This document shows positions 18,055-26,838 of a stretch of 64,000 nucleotides of DNA, one piece after another. A program made the position numbers and the translations under genes. The notes below the pieces were generated by a model that was not told the DNA's origin, did no database searches, and was given only the letters and a program-made list of their open reading frames with translations. Origin of the DNA: Spartinivicinus poritis (GTDB taxonomy: Bacteria > Pseudomonadota > Gammaproteobacteria > Pseudomonadales > Zooshikellaceae); contig NZ_JAPMOU010000011.1 in NCBI RefSeq assembly GCF_028858535.1, forward strand, positions 100,503-164,502. The letters are read 5' to 3'. Within the stretch, counting starts at the first letter, position 1; each line of letters starts with the position of its first letter.

Positions 18055-19576
18055 GGAAAAGCTCCTTTAACTTGCCTTTATCAAGTTTGCCAGAGGGTAA
18101 AATAGCTGGGGAGTTTGCCTCTAACTGGCGAATAACCTCTGGAACCATATAGTTGGGTAGGCGCCCAGCCAGCTCATTTGTCACCGCTTCGGGTGTCCGA
18201 TCACCTTCATAGAAAAGAATTAATATATTTTGAGCAATTCCGGCATCTGACTTTGTTGAAACAATGACCGTCGAAGAGAGAATTCCTGGTAAAGAATTAA
18301 CAGCAGATTCAATTTCTGTTGTATGGATGAAGTGTCCCGATACTTTAACTGCATCATCATTTCGACATAAGAAATGATAATTACCTTCTACATCAATCCG
18401 AACAACATCATTAGTCTTATAAAATATTTTTTCGTCTATTTTTATAAAGTTTAATCCGTCCAGGTCTCCTAAGTATCCCAGCATAACCTGATCCCCAGCT
18501 AGCAGTAACTCACCAATGTAGGGAGAATCATAACCGCTACTATCAAGGCGAGCATCAAGCCCATCCAAGGGATGCCCTATAGGTAAATAAGAGTTATCTG
18601 AAGGTACATTCTTTGTGACATAAAATAATGAAGTATGAGTCACTTCCGTTGGACCATATCCATGAATAAATACAATCTCGGGGAGCTTCTGCTGTATTTT
18701 ATGTAAAACACCTGTTGGACACGGCTCAGCGCCATACCAAATTGATTTTAATGAGCTTAAATCCGCTTGCTCAAAGCCACTGTATTGACTAGCAAATAGT
18801 TTAAGTAGGGTTGAAACCATTAAGGTATCAGTTACACCGTATTTAGAAATCACCTTGGGTAATACAGATGGGAAAGGTGGAGGTGTAAATAAAACTAATG
18901 TTCCCCCTTTGCTTAGGGTCATGTATATATCGAGTACAGAAGCATCGAAAAACAAAGGTGAGGTGTTGAGGAAAACGGTGCTTTCATCATAGCTAACCTC
19001 TTTAGAGACAGCATTCAGGAATGCTACAACAGCCCCTTGACCTATTTGCACTCCCTTTGGTTTACCAGTTGAACCTGAGGTAAATATGACATAAGTACAA
19101 CCCTCTGGATATTTTCGGGCATCGTTTGCCCTTAGCGCTATTACTGGTGTACTCATTGTTAACGAGCTTTCAGTAACAAATACAGAGGCAGCAACAAACA
19201 CAGAGGGCGTTGTTACTTTCTCATAATTTAAAAACTCAAAGTTCTCACCTTCAGAAAGAATCAATCTTGGATTAGCAAGCTCTATGATGTAATCGAGACG
19301 GGCTTGCGGAGAGTTTAAATCCAAGGGGATATAACAGGCACCCAGCCTGAGGCAAGCAACCATCACAGCAACAGAAAAAATACTTTTTTCTAGCAACAAT
19401 ACGACTGCTTCATTTTCTCGAACTCCGCAGTCTGTTAATTGACTGGAAAGATTATCAACAAGGTTGGCAAAATCTTTGTAGCTAATTTGATTGCCCGAAG
19501 CATCATCAATCAGCGCAATATTATCGCTATTCCAGTTTTCTGCAATCAGGGAAAAAATATTAACAACCGCACTCAT
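18044..19576 (-). CDS. stand-alone adenylation enzyme (amino acid-activating, NRPS A-domain type)
   Basis: A 510-residue ANL-superfamily enzyme. Core motifs are A3 YVIFTSGSTGKPKGVQ, A4 FFDASVLDIY, A5 HGYGPTEVTH, A6 GELLLAGDQVMLGYLG, A7 FYKTNDVVR, A8 NDDAVKVSGHFIHTTEIE and the A10 lysine in LPSGKLDKGKL. Asp in the FDAS motif is the residue that normally holds the alpha-amino group, so an amino acid substrate is likely. My manual reading of the specificity positions (D-A-L-L-W-G-G-H-T-K) matches no code I know. There is no fused carrier or condensation domain. The enzyme presumably loads the separate carrier protein encoded two genes upstream. It overlaps the genes on both sides. Confidence 0.88.
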   Translation of the reverse strand: MSAVVNIFSLIAENWNSDNIALIDDASGNQISYKDFANLVDNLSSQLTDCGVRENEAVVLLLEKSIFSVAVMVACLRLGACYIPLDLNSPQARLDYIIELANPRLILSEGENFEFLNYEKVTTPSVFVAASVFVTESSLTMSTPVIALRANDARKYPEGCTYVIFTSGSTGKPKGVQIGQGAVVAFLNAVSKEVSYDESTVFLNTSPLFFDASVLDIYMTLSKGGTLVLFTPPPFPSVLPKVISKYGVTDTLMVSTLLKLFASQYSGFEQADLSSLKSIWYGAEPCPTGVLHKIQQKLPEIVFIHGYGPTEVTHTSLFYVTKNVPSDNSYLPIGHPLDGLDARLDSSGYDSPYIGELLLAGDQVMLGYLGDLDGLNFIKIDEKIFYKTNDVVRIDVEGNYHFLCRNDDAVKVSGHFIHTTEIESAVNSLPGILSSTVIVSTKSDAGIAQNILILFYEGDRTPEAVTNELAGRLPNYMVPEVIRQLEANSPAILPSGKLDKGKLKELFHEF

Positions 19577-20144
19577 TGGATTCTACTTTTAATTTATCAG
19601 TCAAAATTTCTTGTAACCGGGGTATAGAGTCTGTAGCAAAGTCGAACTCTGTAAAGTGTCCATGCTGATTGGTCAGTATCAACGTACTACTTAATTGGTT
19701 ACTGAGATTAGTCGCACTGGTAACAGGAATATAAGGATCATCAGAGGAATGTACCTGCACTATCCAGTTTTGATTATTTTTTATTTGCTGCCAGTTAAAC
19801 GGGCTTTCATAAAATCCACTGAACCTCTCAAACTCTAAGCCACAATCATCAGATTGAGCAGAAATTAAGAGACTCCCATAAATTTTATTTGTTTCTGCAT
19901 ATCTTAAGGCAGCACTAGTTCCTGAAGAATGACCAACAATCAGTGTGTTTTCATTTGGCTGCAGGGACTCAAGAAAAGGCATCCAATACTTCATGCGACC
20001 ACGAATTGGGTCTGGGAAGTTTACACGAATAATCTCAATACCAAACGCTCGAATAAGATTATCTATATAAGGAAAGCAACCAAAATCTGCATTTGCTCCC
20101 CTGTTTCCATGAATAAAGATTGCTCTTGTTGGCCTTGTCTTCAT
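19560..20144 (-). CDS. small alpha/beta serine hydrolase (RBBP9/YdeN-like)
   Basis: A 194-residue compact hydrolase. The nucleophile elbow is GHSSG with Ser73, a putative acid lies in HSSDDPYIP (about 135), and His161 or His163 lies in NQHGHFTEF. Size and motifs match the RBBP9/YdeN serine-hydrolase family. Within the operon it may release or proof-read carrier-bound thioesters, as type II thioesterases do, or hydrolyse an ester in the product. This role is inferred from context only. It starts 4 bp after the carrier gene ends and overlaps the adenylation gene by 17 bp. Confidence 0.72.
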   Translation of the reverse strand: MKTRPTRAIFIHGNRGANADFGCFPYIDNLIRAFGIEIIRVNFPDPIRGRMKYWMPFLESLQPNENTLIVGHSSGTSAALRYAETNKIYGSLLISAQSDDCGLEFERFSGFYESPFNWQQIKNNQNWIVQVHSSDDPYIPVTSATNLSNQLSSTLILTNQHGHFTEFDFATDSIPRLQEILTDKLKVESNECGC

Positions 20145-20148
20145 AGAT

Positions 20149-20421
20149 TTACTGTTTGGACTCTAGTATTGATAATACAGTTTCTGTCAACGTAGCAACT
20201 GAAGAGAAGTACTCTCCTTGCATGTATTTAGGGTCAAATTCAATTTGATATTTTTTTTCAACTGCAAAGACAAGTTCAATCAACTTTAATGATCCTAATC
20301 CAGAACCACCACCAAAAAGCTCTGTATCGATATCGATTGATTGCTTATTGTGAAAGAGAACTTTTTCCGCAATTTCTAATAGTTCATCAGAAATTTTTTC
20401 TTTTATATTTTCATCTAGCAT
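20149..20421 (-). CDS. acyl/peptidyl carrier protein
   Basis: About 90 residues with the four-helix carrier fold pattern. The probable phosphopantetheine serine is in LGSLKLIELVFAVEKKYQIEF, where Gly replaces the usual Asp before Ser (canonical DSL). The downstream helix is well conserved, so the carrier is probably functional. An in-frame GTG at 20433 is an alternative start, but the ATG at 20421 fits the family length better. It sits directly between the carbamoyltransferase and hydrolase genes and should receive the substrate of the adenylation enzyme. Confidence 0.82.
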   Translation of the reverse strand: MLDENIKEKISDELLEIAEKVLFHNKQSIDIDTELFGGGSGLGSLKLIELVFAVEKKYQIEFDPKYMQGEYFSSVATLTETVLSILESKQ

Positions 20422-20433
20422 CAGTAAGCCCAC

Positions 20434-22215
20434 TTATGCCAAGCTATATTCTTCATGCTTATGACTTTCCCCTTCAATTGCCTGAATTTCTGAGAAGTCT
20501 TTATTTTTGCTAAATAGCAAATCGCCGACTACCAAGTAATCCAGCCCCGTTGAAAAGAAGCACCGAATAGCGTCTGTTGGCGTGTGAACCACAGGCTCAC
20601 CTTTAACATTAAAACTTGTATTTAATACAGCAGGACATCCCGTAAGCTCATAAAATACTGAAATAATGCTGTAATATTCCGGGTTTACATCTTTTTCTAC
20701 AGTTTGTGGGCGAGCAGTATTATTAATATGGGTAACCGCTCCCAAATAATCTCTGTACTGTTCTTTGACTTCAGCAATTAATAGCATATATTCAGAAGGG
20801 CCTTCTATATCCAAATAGTCGCAGGCATAGTCTGCCAGGATAGAGGGAGCAAAAGGTCTAAAGCCTTCTCTAAATTTAATTTTAGAATTAACAAGTTCCT
20901 TATGTTCTGACGGCCTTGGATCAGCAAGAATACTGCGACTACCCAAAGCTCTTGGTCCAATTTCTCCAGTGCCTTGGAATAACCCAATCACTTTTCCTTC
21001 GTTTAGTAAAGTCGCTATTGTCTTCGCCTTTTTTTTCAGCCTATAACTATTCAGATTGTAAGGTGCTAGTTCTGCATTAATTTGCTCATTGGTAAATGTT
21101 GCTCCCTTATAGGCATGATCAAACGGAATTTTCGTTTTACAACCAAAATAATGGTGGTATCCCCAATAGGCTGCGCCCAAGGAAATCCCTCCATCACCGG
21201 AAGCCGGCTGAATAAAAATATCCTCAATACCAGAGTTCTTTAAGACATAATGATTGGCAACGCCATTTAACGCCACACCTCCTGCTAGACAAAGCTTTTT
21301 AATGCCAGTTTCGTGAACCAAAGACTGAACAATGGAACTACAGACTTCATTCAGACGAGCTTGAAGGCTAGCAGCTATATCCACTTCTCTCTTACTTGGT
21401 TCAACTCCTTTAGGTGCAGGTTCACCAAATAGCGCTACAAACTTTTCACCAAAAAATGGACCTTCTTGGGGGCATTTTTTGTGAAAAAGCCAATGCTGCA
21501 GGTACCCAGGTTCAATCTTATACATGGTTTCATCATCGAGCTTGATGATTTCCCGAAACTTATCCAAATAAATAGGTTCACCATACGAAGCTAAGCCCAT
21601 TACTTTGTATTCATCACCAAAATCAAAACCAATAAACTGAGTAACTGCAAGATAAATAAAACCCAATGACTCGGGCATAACTTGACGCTTAAGTAAGTCA
21701 AATTTCCCATTCTTCACGTTATATGCAGTTGCACTTTCATATTCACCTCGCCCGTCCCAGGTAACAACTAGTGAATCATCAAAAGGAGAAGCATAATAGG
21801 TACTATAAGCGTGAGCTTGATGGTGAGAAACTGTTTCAACCGCCGCATTTGGAAACTGAGACTTCAGCTTATCCAAATACCGATTCATTGTAATTTTCTG
21901 GAAACATAAATACCCTAACTTATTAACTGCTGTGTATTTAGAAAAAATATCTCCAGCCAGTAATAAATTAAGATAATCTTTGTGTTGCCGCTTGTTCTCC
22001 CAACCTAAGACAACCAAGTCTATCTCTTCTGGTTTGATGCCATTTGACTCAAGGCAAAATTGAATAGCCTTCGATGGAAAGCTGCCATCTTCCTTAACTC
22101 TGGAAATTCTCTCTTCTTCAATCGAAGTTAAAATTTCTCCATCTTTAATAAGAGTAGCACCAGAGTTATGCATACTACCGCCAAAGCCTACACCTAGTAT
22201 ATTTTTTATAATCAC
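20434..22215 (-). CDS. NodU/CmcH-family carbamoyltransferase
   Basis: A 593-residue two-domain enzyme. The N-terminal Kae1-like domain has ILGVGFGGSMHNSGATLIKDG, SHHQAHAYSTYYASPF and VVTWDGRGE. The C-terminal YrdC-like carbamoyltransferase domain has FQGTGEIGPRALGSRSILADPR, FREGFRPFAPS and PAVLNTSFNVKGEPVV. Family members transfer a carbamoyl group from carbamoyl phosphate, via carbamoyl-AMP, to hydroxyls of antibiotics and Nod factors. Here it should O-carbamoylate the cluster's product or an intermediate. The start is GTG, as no ATG is near the family N-terminus. It follows the methyltransferase gene by 7 bp. Confidence 0.92.
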   Translation of the reverse strand: MIIKNILGVGFGGSMHNSGATLIKDGEILTSIEEERISRVKEDGSFPSKAIQFCLESNGIKPEEIDLVVLGWENKRQHKDYLNLLLAGDIFSKYTAVNKLGYLCFQKITMNRYLDKLKSQFPNAAVETVSHHQAHAYSTYYASPFDDSLVVTWDGRGEYESATAYNVKNGKFDLLKRQVMPESLGFIYLAVTQFIGFDFGDEYKVMGLASYGEPIYLDKFREIIKLDDETMYKIEPGYLQHWLFHKKCPQEGPFFGEKFVALFGEPAPKGVEPSKREVDIAASLQARLNEVCSSIVQSLVHETGIKKLCLAGGVALNGVANHYVLKNSGIEDIFIQPASGDGGISLGAAYWGYHHYFGCKTKIPFDHAYKGATFTNEQINAELAPYNLNSYRLKKKAKTIATLLNEGKVIGLFQGTGEIGPRALGSRSILADPRPSEHKELVNSKIKFREGFRPFAPSILADYACDYLDIEGPSEYMLLIAEVKEQYRDYLGAVTHINNTARPQTVEKDVNPEYYSIISVFYELTGCPAVLNTSFNVKGEPVVHTPTDAIRCFFSTGLDYLVVGDLLFSKNKDFSEIQAIEGESHKHEEYSLA

Positions 22216-22222
22216 GATAATT

Positions 22223-22837
22223 TCACTTTGGTGACATCATTATAAGACCGGTTGAGCAATCTAAACTCACCGTGTGAGTGGTAGTAACAGATTTGAGATT
22301 ACTTAAAGCCTGCATTGCATAAGGAAAGTGATCCTCTGGCCAATCACTTTGGGGCAACATATCATCAACAATAAACATACCACCTGGCTTTAATAATTCT
22401 AAGGTCTCATTTAGATAAAAATATTTACCTGGTTCAGCATCAGCAAAAATTAAGTCAAAGGACTTTGCACTTTGGGCTTTGAGGAACTCCAAAGCATCAT
22501 CATTAACAAACTCAATCGAAGACGTATTTGGTAAAGCGCGCTTAGCTGCCTCAATACAGAACTTGTCTGAATCGATAGTAATCAACTTGGAGTTTTCATC
22601 CATCCCGTCCAAGATCCAAGAAGTAGCTGCTCCTGTTCCAGTTCCTAGCTCAAGAAAATTACCACCCGGTTTTGTGGAAACAAGAAACCGCAAAAGCGCT
22701 CCCATTGTTTGGTCAGAGCACATTTCAAACCCTAACTTTTCCGTTTCCTCTCGAACTTTATCAAGAACTGTATCACTATAAGATTTATTAAAGTCACTAA
22801 GATCAAAATTGTATTTTTGCTTGTTATTTTCTAGCAT
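22223..22837 (-). CDS. class I SAM-dependent O-methyltransferase
   Basis: A 204-residue methyltransferase of the small catechol-OMT-like type. The SAM-binding motif is FLELGTGTGAATSWILDG, the second strand acid is LITIDSD, and the metal/catalytic region is FDLIFADAEPGKYF followed by FIVDDMLPQ. It would methylate a hydroxyl (or carboxyl) group on the metabolite. It overlaps the ATP-grasp gene by 7 bp and precedes the carbamoyltransferase by 7 bp, so translation is probably coupled. Confidence 0.85.
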   Translation of the reverse strand: MLENNKQKYNFDLSDFNKSYSDTVLDKVREETEKLGFEMCSDQTMGALLRFLVSTKPGGNFLELGTGTGAATSWILDGMDENSKLITIDSDKFCIEAAKRALPNTSSIEFVNDDALEFLKAQSAKSFDLIFADAEPGKYFYLNETLELLKPGGMFIVDDMLPQSDWPEDHFPYAMQALSNLKSVTTTHTVSLDCSTGLIMMSPK

Positions 22838-24081
22838 AAAATTTGCTCCTTATTTTTAGATTCTAATATTTTGTAGATCTGATCTTTTTTGACCAGATCT
22901 AGCACATAATTAAAATCCTTATCCAGCTGATCTGGATTATCATTTACAAGATAAATAAAACCCGCGTGCCCAATGGTGTCATTAGTTTTTGAAACCTTTG
23001 AGCCAATTTCTGGTATTCCTGATAAGCAGTAAAAGGAATCCAGGTCACAAACTGAATCCTTAGCACTAAAGGCTTCCAATACACCTGTTTTTTCGAACAC
23101 TAGTGATATTTCCGCTAGGGATTTAGACATTTGGTAAATGCGGCGATCTTCACCGAATCCTTTATTTAAATATACATCTACAAGCAACTCTACTTGAGTG
23201 TTATCAATTGCAGCCTTAAAAGCAGAATCATTTATTGAGGCTCCCATCAACCGTGCATTGGATTCAACTAGTACAGGGCCATGTTTATCGATAATTATTT
23301 CATTATGTGCTGCACCAAACTTTAATCCCAGTTCCGATAGCACACGATTGTTATATTCTATAAGCCTTTTCACCTCTGGCGACGTTGGGTCACATAACTT
23401 CATTCCCTCAAAAATAAACATCGCGCCAGGCACTTTTCGCCGATAGGTTTTCCAAACGTCCGTGGTGTATACATCGCCATCCCAGCTAATAGTATTTACA
23501 AAATACTGTACACCTTCTATATAATCCTGAATCAATAGCTCTGAGTTAATGTGGCCTAGAATATTAGTCTTCCCCAGATTTTTCATTACGCTATGCTCAA
23601 ATGCTTCGTCATCTAAACATAAGGAAACACCATCACTAGCGCCACTATTTATGGGTTTAACAACGACAGGAAATTGAATGTCATACTTCCCCACATCTGA
23701 AAACTCACTGATCAACCGTTGATGAATCGAACGTACATCCATCTCAGCCAATCTTTCCTGAGCCTTGAACTTATTTCGTCTCAATTCGGTTGTTTTTGAA
23801 TCGTTGGCATAGGGTATTGAAAGTTTTGAAGCTATTTCGTCTGCTAATGTAACACCTGGTTCCGAACCTGCAACCACCATATCCACATTATCAAAAAAAT
23901 CTTCGCTTATTGCTTTATCTAAAGCCTGAGGTGCTTCAACAACAAGTGTTTTCAAAAAGCTGATATTATCTTGTCGGTATACCACTTTCGAGCAAACCTG
24001 AATGCAAAGGCAGCCGCGCTCAATAAGTGCTAAGGATAAATCTACCCCCGTAGAGATTGCATCAACTACAACGACTATCAT
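22831..24081 (-). CDS. ATP-grasp ligase (L-amino acid ligase/carboxylate-amine ligase type)
   Basis: A ~416-residue ATP-grasp enzyme. The ATP-binding lysine and small loop are in FPVVVKPINSGASDGVSLC, the hinge region is LLIQDYIEGVQYFVNTIS, and the Mg2+ ligands are in NEIIIDKHGPVLVESNARLMG. The layout resembles BacD-like L-amino acid ligases, which join two amino acids via an acyl phosphate. It is the likely amide-bond-forming step, since the operon has no NRPS condensation domain. The frame begins with GTG at 24084 immediately before this ATG and overlaps the flavoprotein gene by ~20 bp. Confidence 0.87.
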   Translation of the reverse strand: MIVVVVDAISTGVDLSLALIERGCLCIQVCSKVVYRQDNISFLKTLVVEAPQALDKAISEDFFDNVDMVVAGSEPGVTLADEIASKLSIPYANDSKTTELRRNKFKAQERLAEMDVRSIHQRLISEFSDVGKYDIQFPVVVKPINSGASDGVSLCLDDEAFEHSVMKNLGKTNILGHINSELLIQDYIEGVQYFVNTISWDGDVYTTDVWKTYRRKVPGAMFIFEGMKLCDPTSPEVKRLIEYNNRVLSELGLKFGAAHNEIIIDKHGPVLVESNARLMGASINDSAFKAAIDNTQVELLVDVYLNKGFGEDRRIYQMSKSLAEISLVFEKTGVLEAFSAKDSVCDLDSFYCLSGIPEIGSKVSKTNDTIGHAGFIYLVNDNPDQLDKDFNYVLDLVKKDQIYKILESKNKEQILC

Positions 24082-25528
24082 CACAGGTCTCTTCTTGATT
24101 GTTCAATTCGGCCATATAAGCAACTATTTTTTTCGAGTTATCCAAATACAAGGCATTTGCAATGGACCTAGAAATTTTCTCTACCACATTCGCTAAAGCT
24201 GGAATTCCCACCGTTAAATGAACAAAATCTGTCAGGCAATATAGTTTTGTGGCCGCGGGGTTATCTGTTTTAAACTGAATTTGATATTCGTCCGTTAATT
24301 TAGGAAGTGCTTCGATATCAAAGAGCTTTATCTTATCGTTGATATCTCCCCAAGTTAAAATTTCATCTGATATTGATGAATATTCTCGCCTTAATGCTAA
24401 ATCGTATCTTGGGCCTGTGGCTAAAATTAAATAATCATAGGTCTTATCAAATCCTAATCGGCTCTTGATGCGATACTTGCCTTTATCATCACTTTCAGTT
24501 ATTGCAATTTCACCAACGCCATCATAGACATTTAACCCTTCAATATTTTGAAATTGCCTTTGATATTCTGGGCGCGAGGTTGTTCTACCATCCAAAAAGA
24601 AGTTTTCTATTACATCCAGATATAGATCTTTCTCTAATGTGTTAGTAAATCTCAAAATTGGGTTTGTCATATCTGCGGGATATGTCTCTTCATCCGGAAA
24701 TATTTGGTCATCACTTCTCCCCAGCCAGAGCTTTTCTGATAGAGGACGACCATCAGGAATTTTTCGGCGAGAGATAATATCCGAACAGGTAGCTCCATGT
24801 TTAGAAGCCATTAACGCATTATCAAACGCAGATGCACCTCCCCCAATAACTGCCAGGGTTTTACCAGACAGTTCAGAAAAATCAATATTTTTCCAGGCAT
24901 ACCCAATTTTATTTGGATCTATATTCTTAACGAGGTTACTGGGAGCCTCCCAGCCCCCGCAGGCGATCATCCCTGTCGCAAAGCACAGAAATGAAGCATA
25001 GTAATTTTTATCTTTTCCGCCGTTGAGAGCAGTAATTTCAAAACTGTTTGCATCACTGTTCCAGTGCTGATACAAAACTTCAGTTTCGCTTACCACATCA
25101 ATTTTCAAAATATCTCTAAACCAACTTAAATAGTTAGCCCAGTCCACTGTTTTGATAAAATCAATGTCTTCAAATGCATTTGGACCTTTTAAAGAGTTTA
25201 TCCAGAATTTAAAACTTAATAGTGGGTTCCCACATTCTGGTCCCTGGGAATATTTACTGGTTCGTAACTTCTCCATTCGCGCAAAACTTGACCATGGCCC
25301 TGGCTTATCAATTGACTGTTTATCTAAAATTAAAATCCGTCCAATGCCTAATAATCGAAGCTGGTGTGCTAACGCAAGACCTGAGTGACCAGCACCTACA
25401 ATAATAACATCATAGACTTTTTGGCCATTGTATTGTTTTGGGAAACTCCAGCTCTGTTTTGAAAAATATTTCTTTTCGTGGAGGTCCTGTTCGATAAGTT
25501 TGTTAAGATCTTGAAAATTTGGATACAT
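24062..25528 (-). CDS. flavin-dependent monooxygenase (class B-like, FAD/NAD(P)H)
   Basis: A 488-residue flavoprotein with two Rossmann motifs: FAD-binding VIIVGAGHSGLALA (GAGHSG at 45-50) and a second nucleotide-binding LAVIGGGASAFDNAL (229-234). Between them it has the DKPGPWSSFARMEKLRTSKYSQGPE segment, and after them YLILATGPRYDL. This is the arrangement of class B/N-hydroxylating monooxygenases. It probably hydroxylates an amino-acid-derived intermediate, which would create the site for methylation or carbamoylation (inference). It begins 26 bp after the DUF6421-like gene. Confidence 0.75.
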   Translation of the reverse strand: MYPNFQDLNKLIEQDLHEKKYFSKQSWSFPKQYNGQKVYDVIIVGAGHSGLALAHQLRLLGIGRILILDKQSIDKPGPWSSFARMEKLRTSKYSQGPECGNPLLSFKFWINSLKGPNAFEDIDFIKTVDWANYLSWFRDILKIDVVSETEVLYQHWNSDANSFEITALNGGKDKNYYASFLCFATGMIACGGWEAPSNLVKNIDPNKIGYAWKNIDFSELSGKTLAVIGGGASAFDNALMASKHGATCSDIISRRKIPDGRPLSEKLWLGRSDDQIFPDEETYPADMTNPILRFTNTLEKDLYLDVIENFFLDGRTTSRPEYQRQFQNIEGLNVYDGVGEIAITESDDKGKYRIKSRLGFDKTYDYLILATGPRYDLALRREYSSISDEILTWGDINDKIKLFDIEALPKLTDEYQIQFKTDNPAATKLYCLTDFVHLTVGIPALANVVEKISRSIANALYLDNSKKIVAYMAELNNQEETCDDSRCS

Positions 25529-25554
25529 ATTTTAGGCTTACAAATAGTGCAATT

Positions 25555-26838
25555 CTAGCTTGAAAACATAGACTCATGTCGAGCCAAAACTGGCTGAAGA
25601 AGTTCTTCCACTTCGTATCGCACACTCCCAGCGATACCATGAAATTTCTCAAATACATTGCCACCAATTTTTTCAAAGTCAAAACCAAAGTAGGTCTTCT
25701 TATCACCTCTATCCACTTTCAAATGCATAGCAACAAACTGCTTTGCTTTTGCTGAGTACTCTTGATCTTCTAACAGTTCAATTTCTTCAATTTCACAAAC
25801 CATTTTATTAGAGGCTACTATAATTTGATCTAAATCGATGACTAGCTGCTTAGCTTCGGTAATTTTTATTGCGTTTTCCTGGATAAACCAAGACAACATT
25901 AGAAGACCTGTCCCTGAATCAAAATTTTTTGACCAATTCTTTTCCGTTGGATACCTAAACATACGATCCAATAAAATAAATTCAGCAACTTCCAATCGAT
26001 GTGGAATGGTTTCATCCTGTAAACAGGCAAACAGAGTCTGTAAATCCACCTTCACTTCTTCGAGTAGGCCTGTGTACCATTTTGTTTTGATTTCAATATT
26101 TTCATCGAAAGGCCTAGGACCAATATGATGGAAGAAATCGTGCAAATATCCCCAGACACATCGAGCCTCATAATTATTTACCACATTTCCATTAGTTTCA
26201 TTTTTCACAAAACTATTATCAATTATTGAATTTGCTACAGGAATAGAAATGCTGTTATAAGTTAGGTAAAATTTGTTAAAAAAGAAGACTGCATACTGTT
26301 GGCGATCTACTGACTCACAGGCCTGTATATTTTCTGGAAAGAAAACAATGTTATTACTTTCCATTAGCCCTCTACTGCCAGCTAACAAATGAGAGGACTG
26401 ACAAATACATTTGGGATGTGGGTACTTGCTGTACATATCCTTATATTGAAGTGTATTTGGCTCATCTCTTAATGATAAAAAGGTTTCAAATTTCCAGCCA
26501 TTTCTATTTCCATTGGCTAATCTCAATGGCCCAAAAAAATAAAATAAGCAGCCATTTTCTGGCAACTTTATCGAGTCTCTAGACCTCCCAAAATCAGGTG
26601 GGTTTTCAAGTCCAGCTTTCACCCAGTCAGCTATATCTGAAATCAGTGCCTGACAATATACAGGTGAAATATTTTTTCTCACTTCACTTTTAAAAAAGCC
26701 AGTAATTTTGGCTAGTATTTTTATCCCTTTAGGTTCGTCTTCTTTATTAATAGTCCCACTTTCATTCTGGAGGTAAGCCAACTCATTGGTTAACTCTATA
26801 ATAGGTTTAATATCCTGAATGATTTTACTTATGTTCAT
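25555..26838 (-). CDS. DUF6421-like protein with putative metal site
   Basis: A 427-residue soluble protein of no known function. The most conserved-looking stretch is GYLHDFFHHIGPRPF (His233, Asp234, His237, His238), followed by GLLEEVKVDLQTL (Glu260, Glu261, Asp265). This spacing of His and acidic residues suggests a bound metal and perhaps hydrolase or oxygenase chemistry. From memory it resembles proteins labelled DUF6421 in actinomycete clusters, but that match was not tested. It overlaps the BacA-like gene by 14 bp, so the two products probably act together. Confidence 0.55.
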   Translation of the reverse strand: MNISKIIQDIKPIIELTNELAYLQNESGTINKEDEPKGIKILAKITGFFKSEVRKNISPVYCQALISDIADWVKAGLENPPDFGRSRDSIKLPENGCLFYFFGPLRLANGNRNGWKFETFLSLRDEPNTLQYKDMYSKYPHPKCICQSSHLLAGSRGLMESNNIVFFPENIQACESVDRQQYAVFFFNKFYLTYNSISIPVANSIIDNSFVKNETNGNVVNNYEARCVWGYLHDFFHHIGPRPFDENIEIKTKWYTGLLEEVKVDLQTLFACLQDETIPHRLEVAEFILLDRMFRYPTEKNWSKNFDSGTGLLMLSWFIQENAIKITEAKQLVIDLDQIIVASNKMVCEIEEIELLEDQEYSAKAKQFVAMHLKVDRGDKKTYFGFDFEKIGGNVFEKFHGIAGSVRYEVEELLQPVLARHESMFSS

